Positions 42,908 to 52,423 are shown, numbered from the stretch's first letter. The stretch is 64,000 nt of DNA from Microbacterium sp. SMR1 (GCF_003289625.1 NZ_QMBN01000002.1:890610-954609), one strand, 5' to 3'. The notes: a model not told the origin generated them from the sequence alone. Made by a program: numbers and translations.

Positions 42908-45900
42908 ATGCGATACATCGAGGACGAAGGCCGGGTCGTCTGGAGCGCGAGCGACCTCAAGGCCGCGGCCGAGTGCGAGTTCGCCTGGCTGCGCGCGATC
43001 GACGCCAAGCTCGGACGCGTCGCGGCGGTCGACGAGCCCGACGACCCGACGCTCGAGCGGGCCGGACGTCTCGGCGACCGGCACGAAGAGCGCCAGCTCG
43101 CGGCGTACCGCGCCGAGTTCGGTGACCGCGTGACCGAGATTCCCGAGACACGGTCATCGGATGCCGCGGGCCTGGCACAGGCCGTCGCGCTCACGCGCGA
43201 GGCCCTCGCATCGGACGCGCGAGTGATCTACCAGGCCGCGTTCTCCGACACCGACTTCGTCGGGTTCGCCGACTTCCTGCTGCGCGACGACGACGGCCGG
43301 TGGATCGTGCAGGACACCAAGCTCGCGCGTCACGCCCGCGTCACCGCGCTGATGCAGCTCGAGGCGTATGCCGTCCAGCTCGATCGCGAGGGCGCCCGCG
43401 TGGCCGATCACGTCGAGCTGCTGCTCGGCGACGGGACGGTGTCGCGGCACGCCCGGGCCGACATCGCCCCGGTGTTCGTCCTGCGTCGCGAGCGTCTGCG
43501 CTCGCTCATCGCCGATCGTGCTGTCGCTACGGGCGCGGCAGGTGAGCCCATCGCGTGGGGCGACGACCGTGGCGACCTGCGGATCGCGGCCTGCGGACGC
43601 TGCGCGACCTGCGACCTCGAGGTCGTGGCCGCGCGAGATCTCCTGCTCGTCGCGGGGATGCGGCCGATCCAGCGCGAGCGTCTGCGGGCCGCCGGAGTCA
43701 CGACGATCGACGAGCTGGCCGCGGCACGTGAAGCGCCCGCGCGGATGTCGTGGGACACGTTCACCGGGCTCCGCACCCAAGCGCGGCTTCAACTCGAGAG
43801 CCCGGCGGGAGGCGTCACGGCCGCGGTCGACGGCGACCCCGAGAACGCCCCGAGCGCTGCGCCCCTGCCGACCTTCGAGGTCGTCTTCCCCCAGGCGCTC
43901 GGCGCGCTTCCCCGGCCCGACCTCGGCGACCTGTTCTTCGACTTCGAGGGCGACCCGCTCTACACCGAAGGGCCGGGTCGCCACTGGGGCATCGACTACC
44001 TGTTCGGGTGGGTCGACCTGCGCGAGCAGTACTCCGCGCTGTGGGCTCACACGTTCGACGAGGAGAAGGCGGCGTTCCAGACCTTCCTCGACTTCGTCGC
44101 CGTGCACCGCGCCGCGCACCCGGCGATGCACATCTACCACTACGCACCGTACGAGCCGACGCACCTTCTCGCGATGGCCGCGCGGTACGGCGTCGGCGAG
44201 GCCGAGGTCGACCGGCTGCTGCGCGACGGCGTCTTCGTCGACCTGTATCCGATCGTCCGCCGGGCGCTGCGGGTGGGGTCGCGATCGTACTCGATCAAGA
44301 AGCTCGAACCGTTGTACATGGGCGCCGAGGTCCGGACGAGCGATGTCCAGAAGGGCGACGACTCGATCGTCCGCTACGTCGAGGCGCGGGCGCTCGCCGA
44401 GTCCGGTGACGCGGACGGAGCCGCCGCGATCCTCGCCGACCTCGCCGACTACAACCGTTACGACTGCGTCTCCACTCGGCGCCTGCGCGACTGGCTCGTC
44501 GATCGGGCGCGAGAGGCGCAGCTGCGGCCCTCGGCAGACGTCGAGCCCGAAGAGCGCGCCTACGAGCCGTCGCCGCGAGCGACCGCGCTCTCACGGCTCG
44601 CGGATGCCGCTGCCACAGGCGACCCCGCGGGCACCGAGGCTCCGGCCGCCGTGGCGCTCCGGCTCGGGGCGGCAGCGATCGACTACTACCCGCGCGAGGC
44701 GAAATCCTTCTGGGCCACCCACTTCCTCCGTCTGCGCGAACCGCTCTCGATGTGGGAGGACACCCGTGATGTCGTCGCCGTCGCGGCGGAGCGCAGCCGC
44801 GTGCTCGAGGACTGGCATCGCCCCGAGGGAGCCCGAACCGACCGGCGCGTCCTCGAGCTCCGCGGCGAGGTCGCGCCGGGCACACGGCTGAGCGTCGATT
44901 CGTCCCCCTTCGCGATCTACGAGTCGCCCGCGCCGTTCCCGACCGAACCGCGGCCCCGCTTCATCCACGCCGACCGGCGCGTCCGGGTCGTCGAGGTGCT
45001 CGACGACGGCGCGATCGTCGAGGAGCTCGCTGCGGGGGCGTACATGTGGTCGGAGCTGCCGATCGCGCTGACCCCGGCGGCCCCGCCTCCGGCGGGAAGC
45101 CAGCAGGCGGCGATCGACGCGTGGGCCGACGAGGTGATCGCCGCGGCGCCCGAACTGCCGGCCGACCCCGCCACGGATCTCCTGCTGCGCCGGCCGCCGC
45201 GGATGCTTTCCGGCGGGTTGCCCGGCGATGGATCCGACCCCGTTGCCGATATCTCGCGCGCTATCGTCGACCTCGACCGCAGCTATCTGGCGGTCCAGGG
45301 CCCGCCGGGCACGGGCAAGACCTATGTCGGGTCGCACGTCGTCGCGCGCCTGGTCGGTGAACGCGGCTACCGCGTCGGTGTCGTCGCGCAGTCGCACGCC
45401 GTCGTCGAGAACATGCTCGACCGCATCGCGGCAGCGGGAGTGCCCCGCGAGAAGATCGCCAAGGCGGTGAAGGGCGAGCCGACCGGTGATGAGGCCTTCA
45501 CCGTCATCCCGAAGAACGGCGTGGCGGACTTCACCGCGACCCGTCCGGATGGCTACGTCATCGGCGGCACAGCGTGGGACCTCACCCACGCGGGTCGCAT
45601 CCCGCGCGGCAGCCTCGATCTGCTCGTGATCGACGAGGCGGGCCAGTTCTCGCTCGCCTCGACGATCGCGGTCTCGGTCGCGGCATCCCGCCTCCTCCTC
45701 CTGGGCGACCCGCAGCAGCTGCCGCAGGTCAGCCAGGGTACGCACCCCGAGCCGGTCGACACGTCGGCTCTCGGCTGGATCATGGACGGCGCGCACGTCA
45801 TCCCCGCCGACCGCGGGTTCTTCCTGGCCGAGACCCGGCGGATGCGGCCGGAGGTCGCCGAACCGGTCTCCGTGCTGGCCTATGACGGACGTCTCGCCGC

Positions 45901-46426
45901 GCACGCGTCGACGGCGGATCGGCTGCTCGAGGGCGTGGCCCCGGGCGTCGTGCCGGTGCCCGTCGCGCATCGGCGCAATGCCACCGCCGCGCCCGAGGAA
46001 GCCGAGGTCGTCGTTGGCCTGGTCGGCGATCTTCTCGGCCGCGCGTGGCTGCCCGACGCCGCGCTCGCACCGCGTCCGCTCGAACAGCGCGACATCATCG
46101 TGGTCACGCCGTACAACGCGCAGCAGGTTCTCGTAGAAGAAGCGCTCGCCGCAGCGGGATACACCGAGGTGCCGGTGGGAACGGTCGACCGCTTCCAGGG
46201 TCAGGAGGCGGCGGTGGCGATCGTGTCGCTCGCGGCATCCTCGGGTCGCGACGCACCGCGGGGACTGGAGTTCCTGCTGCTGCAGAACCGCCTCAACGTC
46301 GCCGTCTCACGTGCTCAGCACACGGCGTACATCGTCTACGGCACCGGCATCCTCGACGATCTGCCGCGCACGCCCGAGGGCGTCGCGCGGATGAGCGCGT
46401 TCGCTCGCCTCGTTGGAGCGGTCTGA
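42908..46426 (+). CDS. TM0106-family RecB-like nuclease / DEDD exonuclease / SF1 helicase fusion
   Basis: A 1172-residue three-module protein. Residues ~1-260: RecB/Cas4-like nuclease with Cys in ECEFAW and the CGRCATCD cluster (four Cys suited to a 4Fe-4S cluster) and GFADFLLRD...VQDTKLA as the nuclease motif. Residues ~320-530: RNase H-like exonuclease (YprB type) with FFDFEGDPL, YHYAPYE and YNRYDCVSTRRL. Residues ~780-1170: SF1 helicase with Walker A GPPGTGKT, VIDEAGQF, GDPQQLPQ, VDRFQGQE and VAVSRAQ. Probably DNA repair or foreign DNA processing; role inferred. A -10 (TAGGGT, 42883) gives a ~13-nt leader with GGAAGGGG. Confidence 0.85.
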   Translation: MRYIEDEGRVVWSASDLKAAAECEFAWLRAIDAKLGRVAAVDEPDDPTLERAGRLGDRHEERQLAAYRAEFGDRVTEIPETRSSDAAGLAQAVALTREALASDARVIYQAAFSDTDFVGFADFLLRDDDGRWIVQDTKLARHARVTALMQLEAYAVQLDREGARVADHVELLLGDGTVSRHARADIAPVFVLRRERLRSLIADRAVATGAAGEPIAWGDDRGDLRIAACGRCATCDLEVVAARDLLLVAGMRPIQRERLRAAGVTTIDELAAAREAPARMSWDTFTGLRTQARLQLESPAGGVTAAVDGDPENAPSAAPLPTFEVVFPQALGALPRPDLGDLFFDFEGDPLYTEGPGRHWGIDYLFGWVDLREQYSALWAHTFDEEKAAFQTFLDFVAVHRAAHPAMHIYHYAPYEPTHLLAMAARYGVGEAEVDRLLRDGVFVDLYPIVRRALRVGSRSYSIKKLEPLYMGAEVRTSDVQKGDDSIVRYVEARALAESGDADGAAAILADLADYNRYDCVSTRRLRDWLVDRAREAQLRPSADVEPEERAYEPSPRATALSRLADAAATGDPAGTEAPAAVALRLGAAAIDYYPREAKSFWATHFLRLREPLSMWEDTRDVVAVAAERSRVLEDWHRPEGARTDRRVLELRGEVAPGTRLSVDSSPFAIYESPAPFPTEPRPRFIHADRRVRVVEVLDDGAIVEELAAGAYMWSELPIALTPAAPPPAGSQQAAIDAWADEVIAAAPELPADPATDLLLRRPPRMLSGGLPGDGSDPVADISRAIVDLDRSYLAVQGPPGTGKTYVGSHVVARLVGERGYRVGVVAQSHAVVENMLDRIAAAGVPREKIAKAVKGEPTGDEAFTVIPKNGVADFTATRPDGYVIGGTAWDLTHAGRIPRGSLDLLVIDEAGQFSLASTIAVSVAASRLLLLGDPQQLPQVSQGTHPEPVDTSALGWIMDGAHVIPADRGFFLAETRRMRPEVAEPVSVLAYDGRLAAHASTADRLLEGVAPGVVPVPVAHRRNATAAPEEAEVVVGLVGDLLGRAWLPDAALAPRPLEQRDIIVVTPYNAQQVLVEEALAAAGYTEVPVGTVDRFQGQEAAVAIVSLAASSGRDAPRGLEFLLLQNRLNVAVSRAQHTAYIVYGTGILDDLPRTPEGVARMSAFARLVGAV

Positions 46427-46466
46427 AGCGCGCTGGTCGCTCTTATCGAGCCCACTTCCCACCGAA

Positions 46467-46488
46467 AGGCGCAGCTTGAACTGCGCCT
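46467..46488. terminator. bidirectional terminator hairpin
   Basis: AGGCGCAG-CTTGAA-CTGCGCCT, an 8-bp perfect stem between the convergent nuclease/helicase gene and upp. Confidence 0.65.
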
Positions 46489-46531
46489 CATTCGCGGAGG
46501 TGCGCTCGCTACCGCGATCGCGGCTCGCGGG

Positions 46532-47167
46532 TCAGTCGACGGTGCCGTAGAGGCGGTCGCCGGCGTCGCCGAGACCGGGCACGATGTAGCCACGCTCGTC
46601 GAGACGCTCGTCGAGCGAGCCGAGGACGAGGGTCACGTCGCGGTCGCCGACCTGCTTCTCGATCGCAGCAAGGCCCTCGGGAGCACCGAGGATGCAGATC
46701 GCGGTGACGTCCTGCGCGCCGCGCTTGAAGATGAAGTCGATTGCGGCCCCCAGCGACCCGCCCGTGGCGAGCATCGGGTCGAGCACGAAGCACTGGCGGT
46801 CGCTCAGGTCGTCGGGCAGGCGCTCCGCGTAGGTGGTCGGCTCGAACGTGACCTCGTTGCGTGCCATGCCCAGGAAGCCCACCTCGGCCGTGGGGAGGAG
46901 CTTGGTCATGCCTTCGAGCATGCCCAGCCCGGCCCGCAGGATCGGCACCACGAGGGGACGCGGCTTCGCGATCGCCAGACCGGTCGTCCGGGTCACCGGG
47001 GTCTCGATCTCCACCTGCTCGGTGCGGACGTTACGCGTGGCCTCGTACGCGAGCAGGGTGACGAGCTCTTCGGTGAGCTGGCGGAACACCGGCGACGTGG
47101 TGTTCTTGTCGCGCAGGACCGAGAGCTTATGGGTGATGAGGGGGTGGTCGGCGACGTGAACACGCAT
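46532..47167 (-). CDS. upp: uracil phosphoribosyltransferase
   Basis: A 211-residue cytoplasmic salvage enzyme making UMP from uracil and PRPP. The PRPP loop is [29 protein letters not shown] and the C-terminal uracil site [16 protein letters not shown] are canonical. Leaderless ATG 47167 (TAGGAT six bases upstream). Divergent from tadA; their -10 boxes lie 27 bp apart back to back. Confidence 0.96.
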   Translation of the reverse strand: MRVHVADHPLITHKLSVLRDKNTTSPVFRQLTEELVTLLAYEATRNVRTEQVEIETPVTRTTGLAIAKPRPLVVPILRAGLGMLEGMTKLLPTAEVGFLGMARNEVTFEPTTYAERLPDDLSDRQCFVLDPMLATGGSLGAAIDFIFKRGAQDVTAICILGAPEGLAAIEKQVGDRDVTLVLGSLDERLDERGYIVPGLGDAGDRLYGTVD

Positions 47168-47173
47168 GTGATG

Positions 47174-47179
47174 ATCCTA
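47174..47179 (-). promoter_or_regulatory. -10 box TAGGAT, leaderless start at 47167
   Basis: Minus-strand hexamer six bases before the upp ATG. Confidence 0.55.
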
Positions 47180-47206
47180 CGCGGACGGCCCGTGTGTCCT
47201 CGGCTC

Positions 47207-47212
47207 TACGCT
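47207..47212 (+). promoter_or_regulatory. -10 box TACGCT, leaderless start at 47219
   Basis: Six bases before GTG 47219; it settles the tadA start against the upstream ATG at 47129, which lies within divergent upp. Confidence 0.55.
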
Positions 47213-47218
47213 GGTGCG

Positions 47219-47686
47219 GTGACCCTCACGGCATCCGCTGGCGACATCCGCAGCATGGCGCGCGCCCTCGAGCTCGCAGAGGCGGCTGCGGCGGCCGGCG
47301 ACATCCCCGTGGGCGCGGTCGTGACGGATGCCGCGGGTGCGGTGATCGGCGAGGGCCGGAACCTCCGCGAGGCGACCGGCGACCCGACGGCTCATGCCGA
47401 GGTGGTCGCGCTGCGCGCCGCGGCGGCCGCGACCGGGTCGTGGAACCTGTCGGGGTGCACTCTCACCGTGACGCTCGAGCCCTGCATCATGTGCGCGGGC
47501 GCGCTTCTGCAGGCGCACGTCTCGCGACTCGTCTTCGGGGCGTGGGACGACAAAGCCGGAGCCGCCGGGTCGCAGTACGACCTCGTGCGCGACCGTCGGT
47601 TGCCCGTGCGGGCGGAGGTCGTCGCGGGCGTGCGCTCCGCGGAGTCGTCGGCGCTGCTGCGCACGTTCTTCGCGCAGCAACGATGA
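47219..47686 (+). CDS. tadA: tRNA-specific adenosine deaminase
   Basis: A 155-residue zinc deaminase converting the wobble A34 of tRNA-Arg(ACG) to inosine. Zn and catalytic residues are present: HAEVVAL (His ~59, Glu ~61) and PCIMC (Cys ~89 and ~92). GAWDDKAGAAGS follows as in TadA. Start GTG 47219 is set by the leaderless promoter. Confidence 0.93.
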   Translation: MTLTASAGDIRSMARALELAEAAAAAGDIPVGAVVTDAAGAVIGEGRNLREATGDPTAHAEVVALRAAAAATGSWNLSGCTLTVTLEPCIMCAGALLQAHVSRLVFGAWDDKAGAAGSQYDLVRDRRLPVRAEVVAGVRSAESSALLRTFFAQQR

Positions 47687-47695
47687 CGGGTCCGG

Positions 47696-48814
47696 TCAGT
47701 CCCAGGAGCTGAGGATGATCGCCTCGGTCGGGGGAGCCGGCGAGATGGGCGTTCCCAGGTAGCCCATCGTCGACAGGATCGCGGTGCGCACCTTGCCCGG
47801 GCGCTCGAGGTGCACGGCGTGCCCGACGCCCTCGATGACCACCTCGGTCACCTGACCGCCCGCCTCGCGGTACCGTTCGAACACGGCACGGGTCTGCGCG
47901 ACCATCTGCTGAGCCGGTGCGGCCTCCACGCCGGGCCAGCCGGGGATCGCGCCGATCTCGCCGAGGTGACTGCTGTCGGCGAACGAGCCGTCGGCGACGA
48001 TGACGTCGGCGCCGCCCCGTACCCACAGGATCGGGGGAGCGTCGTAACCGGCCGCCAGGTCCACGATCGACGAGACGTCGAAGTGTCCCGGGGCGAGGGC
48101 GTTCTGAGCGCCGAGCCGGCCCGCGGCGAAACCGGGCCAGTTCTCGCTCGGAACACTGTCGCCGGGGTAGTTGCCCTCGGCCGTCGAGGTCGTGAGCATC
48201 GCCTCGACCCACGTGTCCTCGTTGTCGGACTCGTAGTCGGGCGAGACGAACGACGTGCGGAAGAACGAACGGGCGGTGCCCTCGTCGTCGCCCGCGTCGC
48301 GAGCCGTGAGGCGGTCGACGAGGGCCGGGCTGACGGCGCCCGCGCCGCATCCGGCGTCATCGTCGGTCAGGCGCGTGCCGTCGAGGCGGGTACCGCCGAA
48401 GCCGTGCGGCGACACGGGCGAGAGCAGGCTCAGCGAGAGCACCCGGTGATCGAGGGCGTACTGCATCGCGACCGCGGCACCCAGGCCCCAGCCCACGAGG
48501 TGCACGGCATCGAGGCCCAGAGCCTCGAGCGTCGCCCGCACGTCGTCCGAGAAGTCGCGGACGCCGCGGGTCGCGTCGACGGGAAGCCGTTCGGTGTCGC
48601 CGAAGCCACGGAGGTCGATGGCGATCGGGCGGACGTCGCTCGGCAGGTCTTCGATGATCTCCTGCCAGAAGAGGCTCGACCCGGGAGCCGTGTGAAGCAG
48701 CACGAGCGTGCGGTCGGCCGGGGTCTCGGGGTCGTCTGCGGCGCGTTCGAGGATGTTCACCGCCAGGCGCGACGTCTCGATGGTGCGTGGCGTGATGCCG
48801 TCGAAGAGGGGCAT
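47696..48814 (-). CDS. alpha/beta-hydrolase-fold protein lacking the nucleophile Ser
   Basis: A 372-residue cytoplasmic protein with the alpha/beta-hydrolase core: LVLLHTAPGSSLFW (oxyanion loop), AIDLRGFGDTERL, the nucleophile elbow LVGWGLGAAVA, VRGGADVIVAD (acid) and GVGHAVHLERP (His). At the elbow the GxSxG Ser is Gly (GWGLG), so a classical hydrolase mechanism is not possible. It may be a binding or non-hydrolytic enzyme. ATG 48814 has AAGGAT upstream; the much longer frame behind it is antisense to proC. Confidence 0.75.
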   Translation of the reverse strand: MPLFDGITPRTIETSRLAVNILERAADDPETPADRTLVLLHTAPGSSLFWQEIIEDLPSDVRPIAIDLRGFGDTERLPVDATRGVRDFSDDVRATLEALGLDAVHLVGWGLGAAVAMQYALDHRVLSLSLLSPVSPHGFGGTRLDGTRLTDDDAGCGAGAVSPALVDRLTARDAGDDEGTARSFFRTSFVSPDYESDNEDTWVEAMLTTSTAEGNYPGDSVPSENWPGFAAGRLGAQNALAPGHFDVSSIVDLAAGYDAPPILWVRGGADVIVADGSFADSSHLGEIGAIPGWPGVEAAPAQQMVAQTRAVFERYREAGGQVTEVVIEGVGHAVHLERPGKVRTAILSTMGYLGTPISPAPPTEAIILSSWD

Positions 48815-48916
48815 GGCGGGATCCTTCGCTCTGCTCTGCGCGGCGAGCGCCTCCGCGCCCGCGGACGCTTCGACTCTACCTCGCGCCCGTTCCCTCCGCT
48901 GGGAAACGGCCGGACT

Positions 48917-48922
48917 TAAGAT
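48917..48922 (+). promoter_or_regulatory. -10 box TAAGAT, leaderless start at 48929
   Basis: Six bases before the proC ATG. Confidence 0.55.
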
Positions 48923-48928
48923 GGCCGC

Positions 48929-49771
48929 ATGCCCGACCTCGTCGCCCTGCCCCCGATCGCCATCCTCGGAGCCGGTTCGATGGGAGGTGCGGTGCTGTCG
49001 GGGCTCGTGGCCTCGGGCGCCGCGGCCGGGGGAGTGACCGTCACCAACCGCACCGCCGAGAAGGCCGCCGCCCTCTCCGACCTGCCGGGAGTGACGAGCG
49101 TCGCGCTCGCCGACACTCCCACGGGCAACACGGATGCCGCCGCCGCGGCCGATGTGGTCCTGATCGGCGTCAAGCCCGCGATGGTGCCCGACCTGCTGCG
49201 CGAGATCGCGCCGGTGCTGCGCCCGGGGGTGGTGGTGGTGAGTCTCGCCGCGGGCGTCACGATCGACACCTTCGCCGGGATCCTGGGGTCGGATGTCGCA
49301 GTCATCCGGTCGATGCCCAACACCCCCGCCGTCGTCGGAAAGGCCGTCACCGGGCTGGCCGCCGGCCCCGCGGCATCCGACGATCACCGGGCGACCGTGC
49401 GTGCGCTGTTCGAGACGTGCGGCGTCGTCGTCGAGGTTCCGGAAGCGCAGATCGACGCCCTCTCGACGATCTCCGGCTCGGGCCCCGCCTACGTGTTCCT
49501 GCTGATCGAGGAGCTCACCCGCGCCGCGATCGACAAGGGCTTCGCCGAGCCCGACGCGCGGGTGATGGCCGAGCAGACCTTCATCGGCGCGGCCGCTCTG
49601 CTCGATGCATCCGGTGAGGACCCGGCCGAGCTGCGCCGACGCGTCACGAGCCCGAAGGGCACCACCGAGCGGGCGATCGCCGTGCTGCAGGAGGCCCGCC
49701 TCGACGACGTCTTCGCTCGCGCGACCGACGCGGCTCTGGCCCGCGCCCGCGAGCTCGCCGCCGGCGCCTGA
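48929..49771 (+). CDS. proC: pyrroline-5-carboxylate reductase
   Basis: A 280-residue cytoplasmic enzyme for the last step of proline synthesis. Rossmann motif IAILGAGSMGGAVLSGL, then IGVKPAMV, SMPNTPAVVGKAVTG, and the C-terminal dimer signature LSTISGSGPAYVFLLIEEL...VTSPKGTTERAIAVLQE. Normal length. Monocistronic; leaderless. In mycobacteria proC lies beside the HTH and bS22 genes; here about 2.7 kb with Trk and ArsR genes separates them. Confidence 0.95.
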   Translation: MPDLVALPPIAILGAGSMGGAVLSGLVASGAAAGGVTVTNRTAEKAAALSDLPGVTSVALADTPTGNTDAAAAADVVLIGVKPAMVPDLLREIAPVLRPGVVVVSLAAGVTIDTFAGILGSDVAVIRSMPNTPAVVGKAVTGLAAGPAASDDHRATVRALFETCGVVVEVPEAQIDALSTISGSGPAYVFLLIEELTRAAIDKGFAEPDARVMAEQTFIGAAALLDASGEDPAELRRRVTSPKGTTERAIAVLQEARLDDVFARATDAALARARELAAGA

Positions 49772-49808
49772 CCCCGGCACACCGCGACACCGCGGCGACC
49801 AAACCCGG

Positions 49809-50480
49809 TCAGCGGTCGAGGGAGGCGAAGCGCTCGATGTCGGAGTTCGTGCCCGAGACGATGATGAGGTCGTGGTTGGTCACGACGGTGTTGGCCTCGG
49901 CATAGCGGAACGGCTTGCCGGGGCTCTTCACGCCGACGACCGTGACGCGATACTTCGTCCGCACGCCCGACTCGTTGAGGCCGACGCCGCGGATGAACTT
50001 CGGCGGGTACATCTTCGCGAGCACGAAGTCGTCGTCGAAACGGATGAAGTCGAGCATGCGCCCGCTCACGAGGTGCGCGACGCGCTCGCCGGCCTCGCGC
50101 TCGGGGTACACGACGTGGTTGGCGCCGACGCGGGCGAGGATCTTGCCGTGCGACTGCGAGACCGCCTTCGCCCAGATCTGCGGGACCTTCAGGTCGACGA
50201 GGTTCGCGGTGATGAGGACCGACGCCTCGATCGACGAGCCGACGGCGACGACGGCGACCTGGAAGTCCTGCGCACCGATCTGCTTGAGCGCGTCGAGGTT
50301 GCGGGCGTCGGTCTGCACAGCGTGCGTGACGCGCTCCGACCACTTCTGGACGAGCTCGAGGTTGTCGTCGATCGCGAGCACCTCGCGGTCGAGGCGGTCG
50401 AGCTCTCCCGCGCAGGCGGCGCCGAAGCGCCCCAGCCCGATGACCAGGACGGGAGCGTCGCTTCGGATCTGCTCAACCAA
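49809..50480 (-). CDS. potassium uptake regulatory protein TrkA/KtrA
   Basis: A 223-residue RCK protein that binds nucleotide and gates the K+ channel subunit. RCK_N: VLVIGLGRFGAACAGELDRL with acidic AIDDN at the end of strand 2; RCK_C (~135-220) with KYRVTVVGVKSPGKPF and DLIIVSGTN. The start is taken as TTG 50480, which overlaps the TrkH gene by 8 bp and has AAAGG upstream; no later ATG/GTG would keep the first strand. Operon with the channel gene. Confidence 0.88.
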   Translation of the reverse strand: MVEQIRSDAPVLVIGLGRFGAACAGELDRLDREVLAIDDNLELVQKWSERVTHAVQTDARNLDALKQIGAQDFQVAVVAVGSSIEASVLITANLVDLKVPQIWAKAVSQSHGKILARVGANHVVYPEREAGERVAHLVSGRMLDFIRFDDDFVLAKMYPPKFIRGVGLNESGVRTKYRVTVVGVKSPGKPFRYAEANTVVTNHDLIIVSGTNSDIERFASLDR

Positions 50481-51915
50481 CGATCGGCCTTTCGACGGGC
50501 AGGGCGTACAACTGCGAACGGGATGCCGCGGCCACCGCTGCAGCGAGAGTCACTGTACCAACGCGGCCCATGAACATGACGAGGGCCATGACGTACACCG
50601 CGGGGTCGGGCAGTTCGGCCGTCAAGCCTGTCGACAGGCCGACGGTCGCGAACCCGGAGATGACGTCGAACAGCACCTCGTCGACGGGGGCCTTGGTGAT
50701 CTGCGCGATCGTGACGGTGCCGATCGCGACGATCGTGGCGCTCCAGGCGACGACCGAGAGCGCGACGCGCTGCACGTCACTGGGGATGCGGCGGCGGAAC
50801 ACCTGCACCGACGGGCGCCCCTTCGCCTCGGACCACACGGCGAGGGCGAGCACCGCGAGGGTGGTGACCTTGATGCCGCCCGCGGTCGAGGCCGAGCCGC
50901 CGCCGACGAACATGAGCATCGATCCGACGATGAGGGATGAGCCGTGCATCTCGCCGATGTCGATGATCGAGAAGCCGCCCGACCGGGTCATCGCCGAGAT
51001 GAAGAACGCCTGGAACGTGGTGTCCCACGCCTCCATCGACCCGAAGGTCGCCGGATTGTCGTACTCGAGGAGCAGGAAGACTCCGGCGCCGGTGAAGAAC
51101 AGGATGATCGTGGTGATGATCGTGAGCTTCGCGTGCAGCGACCAAGCCCGCACGTGCCACTGGTGGCGCCAGAGCGTGAAGATCACCGGGAAGCCGATCG
51201 AGCCGAGGAACACCCCCGCCATGAGCACGGTGAGCATCACGTAGTCCTGGGCGAACGGCTGCAGGCCCTCGGCATTCGGCGAGAAGCCGGTGTTGGTGAA
51301 GGCCATCGCCGCGTAGTACGGGGCCTCCCACAGCGCGGTGAGCGGATCGACGCCGCCGAACAGCAGCGAGGGATACAGCAGGATCGCCAGCCCCGCCTCG
51401 ATGACGAGCGTCGACAGCGCGACGGTGCGCAGCAGCAAGCCGACCTCGCCGAGGCGGACGGCCTGACCTTCGTTGACGGGACCGCCGTGTGCGCGCATCG
51501 GATTGCTGTCGCCGGCGGCGATGAGCTTCGCGCGCAGACCGAGGCGCTTGGAGATGACGAGGCCGAGGATCGACGCGAGGGTCAGCACGCCGAGCGCACC
51601 CACGTTGACGCCGATGTAGATCAGGACGTGACCGAACGGCGACCAGTGCGTGGCCATGTCGACGGTCGCGAGCCCCGCGACGCAGATCGTCGACACCGCG
51701 GTGAACAGCGCGTCGGCGAACGGGGTCGCCCGGCCCGATGCGGATGCCGCCGGCAGGGAGAACAGCGTCGTGAAGACGAGGATCAGCGTCGAGAAGATCA
51801 GCACCGCGAACCGAGACGGCGACGCGGTCGCCAGATCACGCCCGGCGTCCCAGGCGCTGCGCCCGAAACCACCGAGGCGGTGGAGGACGATCGCGCCGAC
51901 GGACCTGTCCGCCAT
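50473..51915 (-). CDS. TrkH/KtrB-family potassium channel subunit
   Basis: A 480-residue membrane protein with four M1-P-M2 repeats. Selectivity-filter glycines are visible in TAVSTICVAGLATVD, AFTNTGFSPN, SAMTRSGGFS and FATVGLSTGLT. It conducts K+ (or Na+-coupled K+) inward, controlled by the overlapping TrkA. ATG 51915 follows GGAGGAA. Pair divergent from an ArsR gene. Confidence 0.92.
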   Translation of the reverse strand: MADRSVGAIVLHRLGGFGRSAWDAGRDLATASPSRFAVLIFSTLILVFTTLFSLPAASASGRATPFADALFTAVSTICVAGLATVDMATHWSPFGHVLIYIGVNVGALGVLTLASILGLVISKRLGLRAKLIAAGDSNPMRAHGGPVNEGQAVRLGEVGLLLRTVALSTLVIEAGLAILLYPSLLFGGVDPLTALWEAPYYAAMAFTNTGFSPNAEGLQPFAQDYVMLTVLMAGVFLGSIGFPVIFTLWRHQWHVRAWSLHAKLTIITTIILFFTGAGVFLLLEYDNPATFGSMEAWDTTFQAFFISAMTRSGGFSIIDIGEMHGSSLIVGSMLMFVGGGSASTAGGIKVTTLAVLALAVWSEAKGRPSVQVFRRRIPSDVQRVALSVVAWSATIVAIGTVTIAQITKAPVDEVLFDVISGFATVGLSTGLTAELPDPAVYVMALVMFMGRVGTVTLAAAVAAASRSQLYALPVERPIVG

Positions 51916-52003
51916 GCGTGTTCCTCCCCACGATCGCAGCTGCTGCTCCCGGCGCCGCAGTAGGTCGGTGCCGATGTCATGGTACTCGGGCGCGTGCGCC
52001 GAC

Positions 52004-52009
52004 TAACCT
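52004..52009 (+). promoter_or_regulatory. -10 box TAACCT, leaderless start at 52016
   Basis: Six bases before ATG 52016; spacing prefers this ATG to the one at 52011 (out of frame). Confidence 0.5.
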
Positions 52010-52015
52010 GATGGC

Positions 52016-52423
52016 ATGGCGGACATCTTCGACGTGATCGCCGACGGTACCCGTCGGGACATCCTGCGGCTCTTGCTCGATCGCGACTCCGATCCCCGCT
52101 CGTCCGGCACGAGCGTCTCGCAGATCGTCAGTGAGCTCGGGGTGAGCCAGCCGACGATCTCCAAGCACCTGAAGGTCCTCCGGGGTGCCGAGCTCGTCAC
52201 GGTCCGAGAGGAAGGGCAGCATCGGTACTACAGCCTGTCGCCCGAGCCGCTCGACATCGTCGACGACTGGCTCGTCCCCTTCCTGTCCTCCGAGGCCTAC
52301 GACGCCGAGCCCGTCGCCGCCCTCCCCGAACAGGCCGTGGCTGCGGCCGAGCTCGTCGGCCGGGCCGCGGCATCCGCCAAGCACGCCGTCACGAGCGTGT
52401 TCGGCAAGCGCTCCGGTCGCTGA
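52016..52423 (+). CDS. ArsR-family transcriptional regulator
   Basis: A 135-residue regulator with a winged HTH at ~1-90 (DVIADGTRRDILRLLLD; LGVSQPTISKHLKVLRGAELV; GQHRYYSLSP). No Cys or paired His metal site is visible, so it may respond to something other than metal. The C-terminal ~40 residues are Ala-rich. Divergent from the Trk operon, which could be a target; this is only positional inference. Confidence 0.85.
   Translation: MADIFDVIADGTRRDILRLLLDRDSDPRSSGTSVSQIVSELGVSQPTISKHLKVLRGAELVTVREEGQHRYYSLSPEPLDIVDDWLVPFLSSEAYDAEPVAALPEQAVAAAELVGRAAASAKHAVTSVFGKRSGR

Noticed and set aside
42908..46426. CRISPR Cas4 or an adjacent CRISPR system
   Set aside because: The Cas4-like nuclease module is fused to exonuclease and helicase parts and no repeats or other cas genes are present.
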